From positions 66,644 to 130,643 of the forward strand of contig CAUAFG010000004.1 in NCBI GenBank assembly GCA_958428235.1: a DNA stretch of 64,000 bases, read 5' to 3'. Positions 47,807-57,119 of this stretch are shown here, piece by piece (position 1 is the stretch's first letter; each line of letters opens with the position of its first letter). The translations under genes and the position numbers were made by a program. The notes beneath the pieces were generated by a model that was given only the letters and a program-made list of their open reading frames with translations, had not been told where the DNA came from and made no database searches. The DNA is from Faeciplasma sp900553675 (GTDB taxonomy: Bacteria > Bacillota > Clostridia > Oscillospirales > Ruminococcaceae).

Positions 47807-49966
47807 ATGCAGATTGTTATATTAGCCGGAGGGGAGGGTTCACGCCTTCGCCCCCTGACTTCGGACACTCCAAAGCCGCTTGTGAGAATGCTCGGCGAGC
47901 CTGTTATAAAAAGGCTTCTTTCGCTTTTGTTTACCTGCGGCTTCAGAGAAGCGACTGTCGCGGACTATTACCTTGCAGATAAGCTTGAGGAAAGCCTTGG
48001 CGAGTTCTCAAACGGCATCAAGCTGAGCTATGTCAGGGAGGACGCTCCGCTTGGCACGGCGGGCTGCGTCAGAAAGGCGTGGAACGGCACCGACGACGTT
48101 CTGGTGGTCAGCGGAGACAGCGTATGCGGCTTCGATTTTAATAAAATATGCCGATACCACAAAAAGATGTCCGCCGACGTGACCATTGTCACCCATAAGG
48201 TCGCCGACCCGCGTGAATACGGGCTTGTCACTGCCGACGAAAAGGGCGGGGTGATAGGCTTTCTGGAAAAGCCGGGCTACGATTCCTGCCTTACCGACGT
48301 TGCCAACACCGGCACCTATGTTATATCCTCGGACATAATAGCAAGGATTCCCAAGGACGAAAAGACCGACTTTGCCATGGACGTCTTTCCACAGCTTTTA
48401 AAGGAGGACAAGCGGCTTTTTGCCTTTACCGAGTCGAAAATCTGGCACGACATCGGCGACATACCATCACTTCTGAACTGCCAGCGCGAGCTTTTGCAGC
48501 TTGAGGGCATGGACAGGCTCATCTTAGATGGTGCTTCTGTTGCCGAATCGGCTATTGTCGCAGCGGAAAGCGTTGTTGAGGGCGGAGCCTCAGTCGGAGC
48601 GGAATGCAGGGTTCAGGGCTCGCTGATACTTTCGGGAGCTTCGCTGGGCGAGGGAAGCACGGCGGTGAGAGCGGTTATCGGTGAAAACGTAACCACCGGC
48701 AGAGGCTGCCGCTTCGGAGAGCTGAGCGCAGTCGGCTCAGGCTGCGTAATCGGGTCAGCCGTCACGGTGGACAGCGGTGTGCGGATAGAAAACGGTGTGC
48801 GCATACCCTCGGGCGCGCATATCCGCTCGGACGTTTCGTCGGGGGGATATAAGCCGCTGAGCTTCGGCGACCTTGGCGAGGCGGATGGAGTAGGCATAAG
48901 TGCGGTCAGCGCAGTAAGGCTCGGAATGGCAATCTCCAAGGCACTGTGTATCAGGGATATAACGGTGGGCTTTTCTGGCAGCTCTGAAAGCATTGCTCAG
49001 GCGGTGTCGCTGGGGCTTCGCACCGAGGGTACGGCGGTCTACAGCCTGAGTGATTCCGCCTTTGGCGAGACGGTATTCGCCGCCAGAAAGCTCGGCACCA
49101 AATATGCCGTGTACGTATCGGACGAAATCCGCCTGATGCGCTCGGACAGAATCGAGCTTGCACGCTCGGAGGAACGCAAAGTAGAGCAGGCGTTTAATCG
49201 AGGAGAGCTTGGCGGGGAGAAAAACGCTCCGCTGATAAACGCCGAAGCCGCCTCCGCACTTTATATAAACGAGCTGAAAAGCAGAATAAGCGCACCCGTC
49301 CGTGCGAAAATCACGCTGAAAACCGACAGTCTTCCGGAAGCGGCTGCTTTTTCCAAGGTGTTCGGAGATGTCTCGCAAAACGAGGGCGAAAGCCTTGAAT
49401 TTATAGTTGCCTCCGACCGTATGAGCGTGTTCTGCTCGGCTGAGGGAAGGATCGTGCCTTATGAAAAGCTTATTCTGATAGCCTGCCGGCACTGGTTTTC
49501 AAAGCGGATGAATGTAAGGCTTCCTCAGCGCGCGCCGCTCTCGTGCGACGATTATGCCCGCATGGAGGGTCAGACCGTAACCCATGTTTCAGCCTCCGAC
49601 GACCTTGAGCTGTCTCCCTTTTCCTACGACCCGCTTATGCTCATTGCAGACGTTATGGGATATCTTGCCGACAGAAGCATATCGCTGAACGCGGCGGCGG
49701 CAGAGCTTCCTGAGATTGTCTACACCCGCCGCACCGTCGAGGTTGGCGAGGCTCTGCCAAAAATTCTGCGCAGGGATTTTGCCGACTTGCGCAGGGGCAG
49801 GGACATAGTGCTCGACTCCGATGGTGCAAAGGCTTATGTAAGACCCTCAAAGAGCGGCAGGTCGCTTGCAATGTATGTTGAATCGGTGTCGCAGGAGGCA
49901 GCCGACGCCGTTTGCGAGGATGTTATAAAAAGGCTGGGAATCTCAAAGCGCAAAAGGCGCGAATAA
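47807..49966 (+). CDS. Sugar nucleotidyltransferase fused to a degenerate phosphohexomutase
   Basis: A 719-residue protein. Residues 1-235 are a nucleoside-diphosphate-sugar pyrophosphorylase (ILAGGEGSRLRPLTSDTPKP, then VVSGDSVCGFD and FLEKPG). Residues about 245-345 form a left-handed beta-helix of hexapeptide repeats. Residues 370-719 align in order with alpha-D-phosphohexomutases but have lost the phosphoserine loop (TASHNP is absent; KYAVYVSDEIRLM stands there), the metal-binding DGDADR (ASDRMSVF instead) and the phosphate-binding RPSGTEP (RPSKSGR instead). The transferase should be active; the mutase part is probably structural or regulatory. The start at 47807 follows GAAAGGA. The product sugar is unknown (GDP-mannose-like by family). 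Confidence 0.82.
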   Translation: MQIVILAGGEGSRLRPLTSDTPKPLVRMLGEPVIKRLLSLLFTCGFREATVADYYLADKLEESLGEFSNGIKLSYVREDAPLGTAGCVRKAWNGTDDVLVVSGDSVCGFDFNKICRYHKKMSADVTIVTHKVADPREYGLVTADEKGGVIGFLEKPGYDSCLTDVANTGTYVISSDIIARIPKDEKTDFAMDVFPQLLKEDKRLFAFTESKIWHDIGDIPSLLNCQRELLQLEGMDRLILDGASVAESAIVAAESVVEGGASVGAECRVQGSLILSGASLGEGSTAVRAVIGENVTTGRGCRFGELSAVGSGCVIGSAVTVDSGVRIENGVRIPSGAHIRSDVSSGGYKPLSFGDLGEADGVGISAVSAVRLGMAISKALCIRDITVGFSGSSESIAQAVSLGLRTEGTAVYSLSDSAFGETVFAARKLGTKYAVYVSDEIRLMRSDRIELARSEERKVEQAFNRGELGGEKNAPLINAEAASALYINELKSRISAPVRAKITLKTDSLPEAAAFSKVFGDVSQNEGESLEFIVASDRMSVFCSAEGRIVPYEKLILIACRHWFSKRMNVRLPQRAPLSCDDYARMEGQTVTHVSASDDLELSPFSYDPLMLIADVMGYLADRSISLNAAAAELPEIVYTRRTVEVGEALPKILRRDFADLRRGRDIVLDSDGAKAYVRPSKSGRSLAMYVESVSQEAADAVCEDVIKRLGISKRKRRE

Positions 49967-49982
49967 CATTTGCTCATTCTGC

Positions 49983-50011
49983 TTGACATTGCCGCCGAAT
50001 TGTAGTATTAT
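49983..50011 (+). promoter_or_regulatory. RNase J promoter
   Basis: TTGACA at 49983-49988 and TATTAT at 50006-50011 with a 17-bp spacer. The start codon is at 50343, so the leader is about 325 bases. Confidence 0.75.
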
Positions 50012-50027
50012 AAAGACATATTTATAG

Positions 50028-50087
50028 TCGGAGCAGTATACTCCGATCAACAAGAATTTTCGGAGAAGCGTCTGGCGGTCGCTTCTC
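50028..50087 (+). promoter_or_regulatory. Structured 5' leader of RNase J with alternative pairings
   Basis: Hairpin 1 is TCGGAG (50028-50033) with CTCCGA (50041-50046). Hairpin 2 is GAGAAGCG (50063-50070) with CGCTTCTC (50080-50087). A second TCGGAG at 50060-50065 can also pair with CTCCGA and would break hairpin 2. The rest of the leader to 50342 has no gene with start signals. Confidence 0.55.
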
Positions 50088-50342
50088 TACATATATCTAT
50101 CATAGGCAATACGGTACTATTAGCCGCGGTATCAAAGCAATCTCATTGCGCTGGCGCTTTTGCATATTATCTTCCGACTCTTTCGCAACCGGCTGTTGCT
50201 TGCGATGTCTGAGGACGGCGGATGTACTATGTGCATAGGTGCAGACTGTATGCGTAAGTATATATTATTGTATATGCATACTGTTGGGCTGAGACCGGCT
50301 TTGTGCGGCGTGCCGGATTTTGAACAAGAAGAAAGGAAATAC

Positions 50343-52436
50343 ATGGCAAATAACGAAGAAAAGAATACAAAGGTCAAAAAGACCAGACAGCCCGCAGGCT
50401 CGGGCACGAAGAAACAGGAAAAGACAGGCGGCGCAAAGAATCCCGCCCCAAAGAACGTTAGTGCACTGGATGCGGCAATCGCTGCGGCAATATCGGCTCC
50501 AAAGCCGCCTAAAAAAGCGGCGCAGTATCAGAAATACAAGCTGAACCAGCCGAAGCAGAGGAGCAAAAAGGATTCAAAAAAGCAGTCCAAGCTTGAAAAA
50601 ATCGAGAGGCAGGAGGCTGCTTCCGACATCGCTCAGCAGATAAAGCAGCCGAAGACCTCGCAAAAGCAGGAGCGCAATGCCAATCAAAACGCAAATGCCG
50701 GCATTAACGCTGGCTTTAATGTCAACGCTCCCGAAATATTGCAGGAGCCTAAGCAGAGCAAAAGGCAGTCCCATCAGGCGAAAGACGCTACTGTAAGAAT
50801 AGTCCCCTTGGGCGGACTTAACGAAATCGGCAAGAACATGACGCTGATTGAGTACGGCGACGACATAGTTATAATCGACTGCGGAATGACCTTCCCTGAT
50901 GCCGAAATGCCTGGTGTGGACATTGTTATCCCCGATTTTACCTACGTTGAAAAGAACGCCGACAAGGTGAGGGGAGTTCTTCTGACCCATGGTCATGAGG
51001 ACCATATCGGCGGCATACCCTACCTTCTGAAAAAAGCGGACGTTCCGATATACGGCACCCGCCTGACCCTTGGGCTTGTCGAAAACAAGCTTAAGGAGCA
51101 TAATCTGGGCAAGGTTAAAATGAACGTTGTCAGACCCGGAGACGTTGTCCGGCTTGGCTCTATGAGCGCGGAGTTCATAAGAGTAAACCACTCCATTCCC
51201 GACGCTGTAGCGATTGCCATAAAGACCCCCGCCGGAACGCTTATCCATATGGGCGATTTCAAGGTGGACTACACCCCGATTGAGGGCGGAATCATAGATT
51301 TGCCAAGGTTTGCGCAGCTCGGCAGCGAGGGCGTTTTGGCTCTTATGAGCGACTCCACCAACTCCGAGCGCCAGGGCTTCACCCCGAGTGAGCGGATAGT
51401 AGGTGAAAGCTTTGAACGGCTGTTTGCCAAAGCCGAGGGCAAGAGAATAATTATTGCGACATTTTCCTCGAACGTCCACCGCATTCAGCAGGTTATAAAC
51501 TGTGCTGCCAGTCACGGACGGAAGGTTGCCATATTCGGCAGAAGCATGATAAACGTCATCCGTCTGGCAATGGAATTGGGCTACCTCAAGGTGCCGGAGG
51601 GCGTTCTTATAGATATTGACAAAATGCAGGGCTACACCGACGGTGAGATAGTCCTGATAACAACCGGAAGCCAGGGAGAGCCGATGAGCGCTCTTACAAG
51701 AATGGCTTTAAACGACCACCGCCAGGTCAGCATCACCGAAAACGACTATATAATCATCTCTGCGCGTCCAATCCCCGGAAACGAAAAGTTTGTGGGCAGG
51801 GTAGTCAACGAGCTTTTAAAGCTTGGCGCAGAGGTTGTCTACGAAGAGATGTACGAGGTTCACGTCTCCGGACACGCCTGTCAGGAGGAGCAGAAGCTGA
51901 TATTAAGCCTTGTAAGACCTCAGTATTTCGTGCCTGTTCACGGCGAATTCAAGCATCTGACCCGTCACGCAGAGACCGCGCGCGAGCTGGGCATTCCTGC
52001 CAAGAACATCCTTATTGCGGACATCGGAAACGTTGTAGAAATCAACAACCGCGGAATCAGGATAAACGGCACGGTTCCATCCGGCAAGGTTATGGTTGAC
52101 GGCTTGGGCGTGGGAGACGTCGGTGCGGTAGTCCTCAAAGACAGAAAGCATTTGGCACAGGACGGTGTTATAACTGTTGCTGTGACGATAGATAAGATAG
52201 ACCGCAGGATTCTTTCGGGTCCTGAGCTTGTCTCACGCGGGTTCGTATACGAAAAGGAAAGCGAGGAGCTGATGGTTAAGGCAAAGGCTCTGGCACAGGG
52301 CGTTTTGCAGACCGAGCTTGCGACAAGGCACGACTACACCGCCATAAGAAACAAGCTGCGCGACGAGCTGGGCGACTTCTTCTTCTCAAAGACCAAGCGC
52401 AGACCAATGGTGATTCCTACTATTTTAGATATTTAG
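50343..52436 (+). CDS. rnj: Ribonuclease J with long basic N-terminal extension
   Basis: A 697-residue beta-CASP metallo-beta-lactamase nuclease with endo- and 5'-exoribonuclease activity, central to mRNA turnover. The zinc motif HGHEDHIGG starts at H216. MSDSTNSERQGFTPSE and the beta-CASP ATFSSNVHRIQQ, TTGSQGEPMSAL and HVSGHACQEEQK blocks follow, then the C-terminal domain. The first 140 residues are an additional low-complexity tail rich in Lys, Gln, Ala and Asn, absent from B. subtilis RNase J1, where the same motif begins at residue 74. The ATG at 50343 follows AGAAAGGAA. The longer frame lies in the leader. Confidence 0.95.
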   Translation: MANNEEKNTKVKKTRQPAGSGTKKQEKTGGAKNPAPKNVSALDAAIAAAISAPKPPKKAAQYQKYKLNQPKQRSKKDSKKQSKLEKIERQEAASDIAQQIKQPKTSQKQERNANQNANAGINAGFNVNAPEILQEPKQSKRQSHQAKDATVRIVPLGGLNEIGKNMTLIEYGDDIVIIDCGMTFPDAEMPGVDIVIPDFTYVEKNADKVRGVLLTHGHEDHIGGIPYLLKKADVPIYGTRLTLGLVENKLKEHNLGKVKMNVVRPGDVVRLGSMSAEFIRVNHSIPDAVAIAIKTPAGTLIHMGDFKVDYTPIEGGIIDLPRFAQLGSEGVLALMSDSTNSERQGFTPSERIVGESFERLFAKAEGKRIIIATFSSNVHRIQQVINCAASHGRKVAIFGRSMINVIRLAMELGYLKVPEGVLIDIDKMQGYTDGEIVLITTGSQGEPMSALTRMALNDHRQVSITENDYIIISARPIPGNEKFVGRVVNELLKLGAEVVYEEMYEVHVSGHACQEEQKLILSLVRPQYFVPVHGEFKHLTRHAETARELGIPAKNILIADIGNVVEINNRGIRINGTVPSGKVMVDGLGVGDVGAVVLKDRKHLAQDGVITVAVTIDKIDRRILSGPELVSRGFVYEKESEELMVKAKALAQGVLQTELATRHDYTAIRNKLRDELGDFFFSKTKRRPMVIPTILDI

Positions 52437-52624
52437 GGCTGAGCATAGCTCTGTTTTGGGAGAACACTTTCTGTCATTGCAAACCTCCGCCTCTGCACTC
52501 ACTTGCCTACCATTCACTTTGTGGATGCGCTGGAGCACCAAAAAACATATTGTCTTTCAAAGGGCTACAAAAGTACGCCCACTCAAATGATAAGACAGCG
52601 CACTATCTTTGGCGAAAACATTCT
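52437..52624. other. Intergenic sequence after RNase J
   Basis: No gene and no convincing terminator were recognised. Confidence 0.3.
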
Positions 52625-52889
52625 ATCACCAAGGAACGGCAGTAGCAATGAGCCAGCGAACGCGCAAGCTTGCAGGCAGTGAAAAGTGCGGAAAAGGGGT
52701 GAGAGGGTGAAGGGAAAGAGGGTTCAAGGGGGAGAACCGTGAGGGAGGGCGGGGGAAATCCGCACTTTTGCAGCGGTTTTAGGGTTCCCCCGCCCGCCCT
52801 TAGGGTCATCCCCCTTACCCCTGCAGGTAGTCGGACAGGTCACAAACGGCTCACCCTATGGGAGCAAAGTGTCCTTACATACATCCCGC
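52625..52889. repeat. 265-bp dispersed GC-rich element, copy 2
   Basis: Same orientation and length as 24915-25179, with the same nested inverted repeats (AAAAGTGCGGA/TCCGCACTTTT and GGGCGGGGGAA/TTCCCCCGCCC). Differences are scattered substitutions. It ends 78 bases before the gdpP start. Confidence 0.8.
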
Positions 52890-52967
52890 CGATGCAATGT
52901 TTCCGACAAACACCCTGCTTTTCAAAAAGAATGAATCATAAAACCAACACGAAAGGATGGTTACAAG

Positions 52968-54920
52968 ATGAAAAAACGAGTCTCACTGCCGTATATTATC
53001 GCGCTTTGCGTGCTGATAATCTCCTCCATAGCGTTCGGAGTTATCCTTGCCGTAAGCGGAAAGGCATTTTACTGCGTTGTTGCGGCGGCTGTTGCCGTCT
53101 CTGCTATAACCATTCTTACAATTACTATAATATTTAACACAAATCTCATAAAATACACCACCGCCATGGACAAGGATATCGTTGCAATCAGCCGTGAGAC
53201 CTTCTACGACTATCCCGAACCGATAATCATTGCCGACAGCGACGAAAAGGTGGTTTGGTACAACCGCTGCTTTGAGGATAAGCTCTTCGGCGAGGACAGA
53301 GCCTACGGCATCCACCTTTCCGAGCTTGTGGGCAACAACACCGCCCGAATCTTCGCCCAGAGCGGCGCTACCGTTAAGATTTTAGACAGATACTACAACG
53401 TCTGCGCAAGGCAGTCGGAAAGCTTTGATATGTCGGTCATCCGCTTTTCAGACGTCACCGACAACGTCATGCTTGAAAACGAATACCATGCCAGCCGCAA
53501 GTCGGTGATGATCCTCACCATCGACAACTACGACGACGTGCTTGCCAACGCCAAGGAAAGCGACAAGGCAAACGTTCAGGTAAAGCTGGAGCAGATTTTT
53601 GAGAGATTTATCGAAAACACTAACGGAATCATTCATAAGGTCTCCTCAGACAGGTTTTACGCCGTCATCGAGGAAAGGCATCTGACAAGGATAATCGAGC
53701 GCAAATTCGATATATTGGACGAGGTTCGCGCAATTCAGGCGGGTGACCGCTCAAGCATAACCCTTTCAATCGGCGTGGGCAGGGGTGCAAAGACCCTCGC
53801 CGAAAGCGAAATTTTTGCACGTCAGGCGCTGGATATGTGCTTGGGACGCGGCGGAGATCAGGTCGCGGTGAAAACCGAGAGCGGCTTTGAGTTCTTCGGC
53901 GGCATTTCAAAGGCAGTGGAAAAATCCACCAAGGTGCGGTCGAGAATCATCGCGACAGCCCTTAAGGAGCTGGCACAAAGCAGCGAAAATATCTATATTA
54001 TGGGGCACAGGTTTGCAGACTTCGACGCCGTTGGCTCGTCGGTCGGTCTTTGCGGAGCGTTTCGGAGCATGGGCAAGCAGGCGTGGTGCGTTGTCGACCC
54101 CGACAAGAACCTCTCCAAGCCGCTTATCGATTACATAAGAGATCGCGGCGGCGAGGATTATTTCAAGTCCTGCACCGAAGCCCTTACCGAGCTTAACGAG
54201 CGCTCGCTTCTTATCATCTGCGATACGCACAGCCCCGATTTTGTAGACTCAAAGGAGCTCTACGAAAAGGCGAAGACGGTTGTTATAATCGACCATCACC
54301 GCAAGATGGTAAACTATATAGACAATGCTGTAGTGTTCTTCCACGAGCCGTTTGCTTCCTCCGCCTGCGAGATGGCAACCGAGCTTATTCAGTACTTCGG
54401 AGTGGAGTGCAGGATTACCGTTGCCGACGCCGAGGCTCTTTTAGCGGGAATTATGCTCGATACCAAAAACTTTGTAATGCGTTCGGGCGCGAGGACGTTT
54501 GAGGCAGCGGCGTATCTCAAAAAGCTGGGTGCGGACACCATCGCAGTCAAGAATCTGTTTTCGGATACGCTTAACACCTACCGCGAAAAGAGCAAGCTGA
54601 TTCAGTCAGCTGCGCTGTTCCACGGCTGCGCGATAGCCACCACCGACTCCGACGCTTCCGAGCTTCGGCTGGCTGCACCTCAGGCGGCAGACGAGCTTTT
54701 GGGTATAAGTGGGGTAAAGGCTTCGTTCGTGCTTTATATGATGGACGGCGTTTGCTATATCTCCGCGCGCTCGCTGGGCGGATTTAACGTTCAGCTGATT
54801 ATGGAGGCAATCGGCGGCGGCGGACACCAGACAATGGCAGGCGCACAGCTGAATACGTCCATAGAGGAAGCAGTCGAGAAGGTAAAAAGGGCGATCGACG
54901 AGTTTATTATTAAGCTGTAG
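52968..54920 (+). CDS. gdpP: GdpP-type cyclic-di-AMP phosphodiesterase
   Basis: A 650-residue membrane protein (YybT family). Two membrane segments lie in residues 5-62. A PAS-like domain (IIIADSDEKVVWYNRCFEDK) and a degenerate GGDEF domain (ITLSIGVGRGAKTLAESE) follow. The DHH phosphodiesterase domain has DFDAVGSS near 346 and IDHHRK near 440, and DHHA1 has GGGHQTMAGAQL near the end. Family members hydrolyse c-di-AMP and affect wall stress and beta-lactam tolerance. AAAGGATGG precedes the ATG. gdpP-rplI-dnaB is the classical Firmicute order. Confidence 0.95.
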   Translation: MKKRVSLPYIIALCVLIISSIAFGVILAVSGKAFYCVVAAAVAVSAITILTITIIFNTNLIKYTTAMDKDIVAISRETFYDYPEPIIIADSDEKVVWYNRCFEDKLFGEDRAYGIHLSELVGNNTARIFAQSGATVKILDRYYNVCARQSESFDMSVIRFSDVTDNVMLENEYHASRKSVMILTIDNYDDVLANAKESDKANVQVKLEQIFERFIENTNGIIHKVSSDRFYAVIEERHLTRIIERKFDILDEVRAIQAGDRSSITLSIGVGRGAKTLAESEIFARQALDMCLGRGGDQVAVKTESGFEFFGGISKAVEKSTKVRSRIIATALKELAQSSENIYIMGHRFADFDAVGSSVGLCGAFRSMGKQAWCVVDPDKNLSKPLIDYIRDRGGEDYFKSCTEALTELNERSLLIICDTHSPDFVDSKELYEKAKTVVIIDHHRKMVNYIDNAVVFFHEPFASSACEMATELIQYFGVECRITVADAEALLAGIMLDTKNFVMRSGARTFEAAAYLKKLGADTIAVKNLFSDTLNTYREKSKLIQSAALFHGCAIATTDSDASELRLAAPQAADELLGISGVKASFVLYMMDGVCYISARSLGGFNVQLIMEAIGGGGHQTMAGAQLNTSIEEAVEKVKRAIDEFIIKL

Positions 54921-54933
54921 TATGTGCGGCATC

Positions 54934-55021
54934 GCCGCAGATAAAAGATAAGAGAGAAAAGAGAAGAGAGAAGAGATAATGTGTCGCCGTTGGCGACGGA
55001 TTTTAAAGACGGCTGCGCCGT
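54934..55021 (+). repeat. Polypurine-ended repeat, partial copy
   Basis: It begins GCCGCAGATAAAAGATAAGA, 14 bases after the gdpP stop codon, then a purine tract, TCGCCGTTGGCGA, GGATTTTAAAGA and ACGGCTGCGCCGT. It fills the gap to rplI. Confidence 0.8.
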
Positions 55022-55066
55022 TGCTTCGCTCTTTCGATTTGGAATCAAATACAAGGAGGTAATATT

Positions 55067-55513
55067 ATGAAGGTTATACTTTTAAAGGATGTTAAAGGCT
55101 CAGGCAAGGCGGGGACGGTTCTTAACGTCGCCGACGGTTACGCGCGCAACTTCCTTCTTGCAAAGGGCTACGCTATCGAGGCGACAGCCAAGAACATAAA
55201 CGATTTAGAGGGCAAAAAGGCAGCGCAGCAGCACCGTATTGACACTGCTAAGGCAGAAGCCGAGGCACTTGCCGCTAAGCTTGGCGGCAAGACGCTTACA
55301 TTCAAGGCAAAGGCTGGTCAGGGCGGAAAGCTCTTCGGTGCAATAACAAGTGCAAATGTCAGCGAGCTTATAAAAAAGGAATACGGCGAGGACATTGACA
55401 GAAAAAAGATAGCCATGTCAGACATCAAGTCTTACGGCGACTACAGCGCGGAGATTAAGATGACACAGGGCATAAGCGCGAAAGTTACAGTAAAAGTGGA
55501 ACCGATAGAGTAG
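55067..55513 (+). CDS. rplI: 50S ribosomal protein L9
   Basis: A 148-residue protein. The N-terminal rRNA-binding domain has MKVILLKDVKGSGKAGTVLN and VADGYARNFLLAKGYA, followed by the long connecting helix and the C-terminal domain. AAGGAGG precedes the ATG. It lies between gdpP and dnaB, with repeats inserted on both sides. Confidence 0.97.
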   Translation: MKVILLKDVKGSGKAGTVLNVADGYARNFLLAKGYAIEATAKNINDLEGKKAAQQHRIDTAKAEAEALAAKLGGKTLTFKAKAGQGGKLFGAITSANVSELIKKEYGEDIDRKKIAMSDIKSYGDYSAEIKMTQGISAKVTVKVEPIE

Positions 55514-55523
55514 TGATGCTTTC

Positions 55524-55740
55524 GCGCAGATAAGAGAGAAGAGAGAAAAGAGAAAAGTGGATGGCATCAAGCGTTTCGCTATGCGGCGAAACGCACGGCG
55601 ATGATTTTAGAGCGGCTTTGCCGTCGTTACGGCAGTTGTATTGCCTGTCGGCAGTTGTACAAAGGGACAGCTCGCGAAGACAATATAACTAACGTGAGCG
55701 AATAAAACTCAGCCGAACGGCGCAAGCCGCAAACCAGTAA
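55524..55740. repeat. Polypurine-ended repeat and associated palindromes between rplI and dnaB
   Basis: GCGCAGATAAGAGAGAAGAG and the purine tract begin 10 bases after the rplI stop. GCGTTTCGCTATGCGGCGAAACGC, ACGGCGATGATTTTAGAGCG and GCTTTGCCGTC-type units follow, then GGCAGTTGTATTGCCTGTCGGCAGTTGTA. Another GCGGCTT-type unit lies at 55718-55733. No gene is present. Confidence 0.7.
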
Positions 55741-55755
55741 GGGAGGACAAAACTA

Positions 55756-57111
55756 ATGCCGGTAAACAGCCTGTCTGCCGAGGATCTGACGGGAAGAGAG
55801 CTTCCATACAGTCTTGAAGCCGAGCAGACGGTTTTGGGCGTGCTTCTTCTTAATCCCGAAGCTTTGCCCACCGTAATAGCAAGACTAAAGCCGGAGTGCT
55901 TTTACCGTGAACAGCACCGGCAGATATATTCAATAATCCTGCGGATGTTTTCAAACGGTCAGGAAGCTGATATAATCACCGTTATGAACGAGACTGTAGC
56001 CTCCGGAGTGTTTGAGACTGCCGAGATGGCGAAAACATATCTCAAGGGGATTATGGACGGGGTTCCTTCCACCTCAAACGTTGCATCCTACTGCAAGATA
56101 GTTGAGGATAAGTACCTCATCCGCTCGTTGATGACCGTTGCAAGGGATGTTCTTGATTCCTGCGCGGACGGCTCGGAGGATCCAAGGGTGCTGTTAGACC
56201 TTGCCGAGCAGAAGATATACGAAATCCGTCAGGGCAGAGAGGTTGAGGGTCTTACCCGACTGAGCGAGATAATCGTCTCCGCCTATGACAGAATCCAAAA
56301 GCTTTCCGGCGAGGATAAGACTGAGTATCAGGGACTTCGCTCAGGCTACAGCGTGCTTGATTCCTATATTTCCGGTCTTAATAAATCCGATTTGATAGTA
56401 ATTGCCGGGAGACCCGGCATGGGTAAGTCGGCGCTGGCATTAAATATGGCTGCAAACGTCGCCAAAAGGAATCCGGACAAGGATGTGTGTGTGTTCTCGC
56501 TGGAAATGAGCAAGGAACAGCTTGCCACAAGAATGTTAAGCTCTGAGGCGCTTGTTCCGAACACTCTTCTCAACTCAGGTGAGATATCGGTGGACGACTG
56601 GGTGAAGCTTGCTTCGGCAGCGGACGCTCTTTCTCAGGTCAGCATTTACATAGACGATACCGCCGGTATTACCGTTCCTCAGATGAAGGCAAAGCTGAGA
56701 AGAATGAAGAACTTAGGACTGGTGATTATCGACTATTTGCAGCTGATGGAATCGCCCGAAAACCACACCAACCGTGTCACCGAGGTTTCCGAGATCACCC
56801 GTCAGGTAAAGCTGATGGCAAAGGAGTTAAACGTTCCTGTTCTGCTGCTTTCACAGCTCAACCGCTCGGTTGAATCAAGGCAGGATCACCGACCTATGCC
56901 GTCAGACCTGCGTGAATCAGGCTCGATTGAGCAGGACGCCGACATAATTCTGTTCGTCTACCGCGAGGGCGTTTACAATAAGGACGACCCCAACCAGTCG
57001 GCGGCGGAATGTATCATCGGCAAAAACCGCCATGGCAGCACCGGAACCGTAAATATGGCATATTTAGGAGAATATACGCTGTTCAGAAACATCGACGCAA
57101 GGGCGGAATAA
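55756..57111 (+). CDS. dnaB: Replicative DNA helicase
   Basis: A 451-residue hexameric fork helicase (called DnaC in B. subtilis). The N-terminal primase-interacting domain begins LPYSLEAEQTVLGVLLLNPE. The RecA-like domain has Walker A AGRPGMGKSALAL near 217-226, VIIDYLQLME and LLLSQLNRSVESR, and the Arg-finger-type region. GGGAGGA precedes the ATG. tilS follows after 8 bases. Confidence 0.96.
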   Translation: MPVNSLSAEDLTGRELPYSLEAEQTVLGVLLLNPEALPTVIARLKPECFYREQHRQIYSIILRMFSNGQEADIITVMNETVASGVFETAEMAKTYLKGIMDGVPSTSNVASYCKIVEDKYLIRSLMTVARDVLDSCADGSEDPRVLLDLAEQKIYEIRQGREVEGLTRLSEIIVSAYDRIQKLSGEDKTEYQGLRSGYSVLDSYISGLNKSDLIVIAGRPGMGKSALALNMAANVAKRNPDKDVCVFSLEMSKEQLATRMLSSEALVPNTLLNSGEISVDDWVKLASAADALSQVSIYIDDTAGITVPQMKAKLRRMKNLGLVIIDYLQLMESPENHTNRVTEVSEITRQVKLMAKELNVPVLLLSQLNRSVESRQDHRPMPSDLRESGSIEQDADIILFVYREGVYNKDDPNQSAAECIIGKNRHGSTGTVNMAYLGEYTLFRNIDARAE

Positions 57112-57119
57112 GGAATAAT

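Noticed and set aside
49967..50342. N-terminal extension of RNase J reaching 50160
   Set aside because: The frame is open, but the only good ribosome site is before the ATG at 50343 and the upstream sequence forms the leader stems.
54934..55021. Polypurine tracts as coding sequence or a CRISPR-like array
   Set aside because: No regular repeat-spacer spacing exists and copies are dispersed singly between genes.
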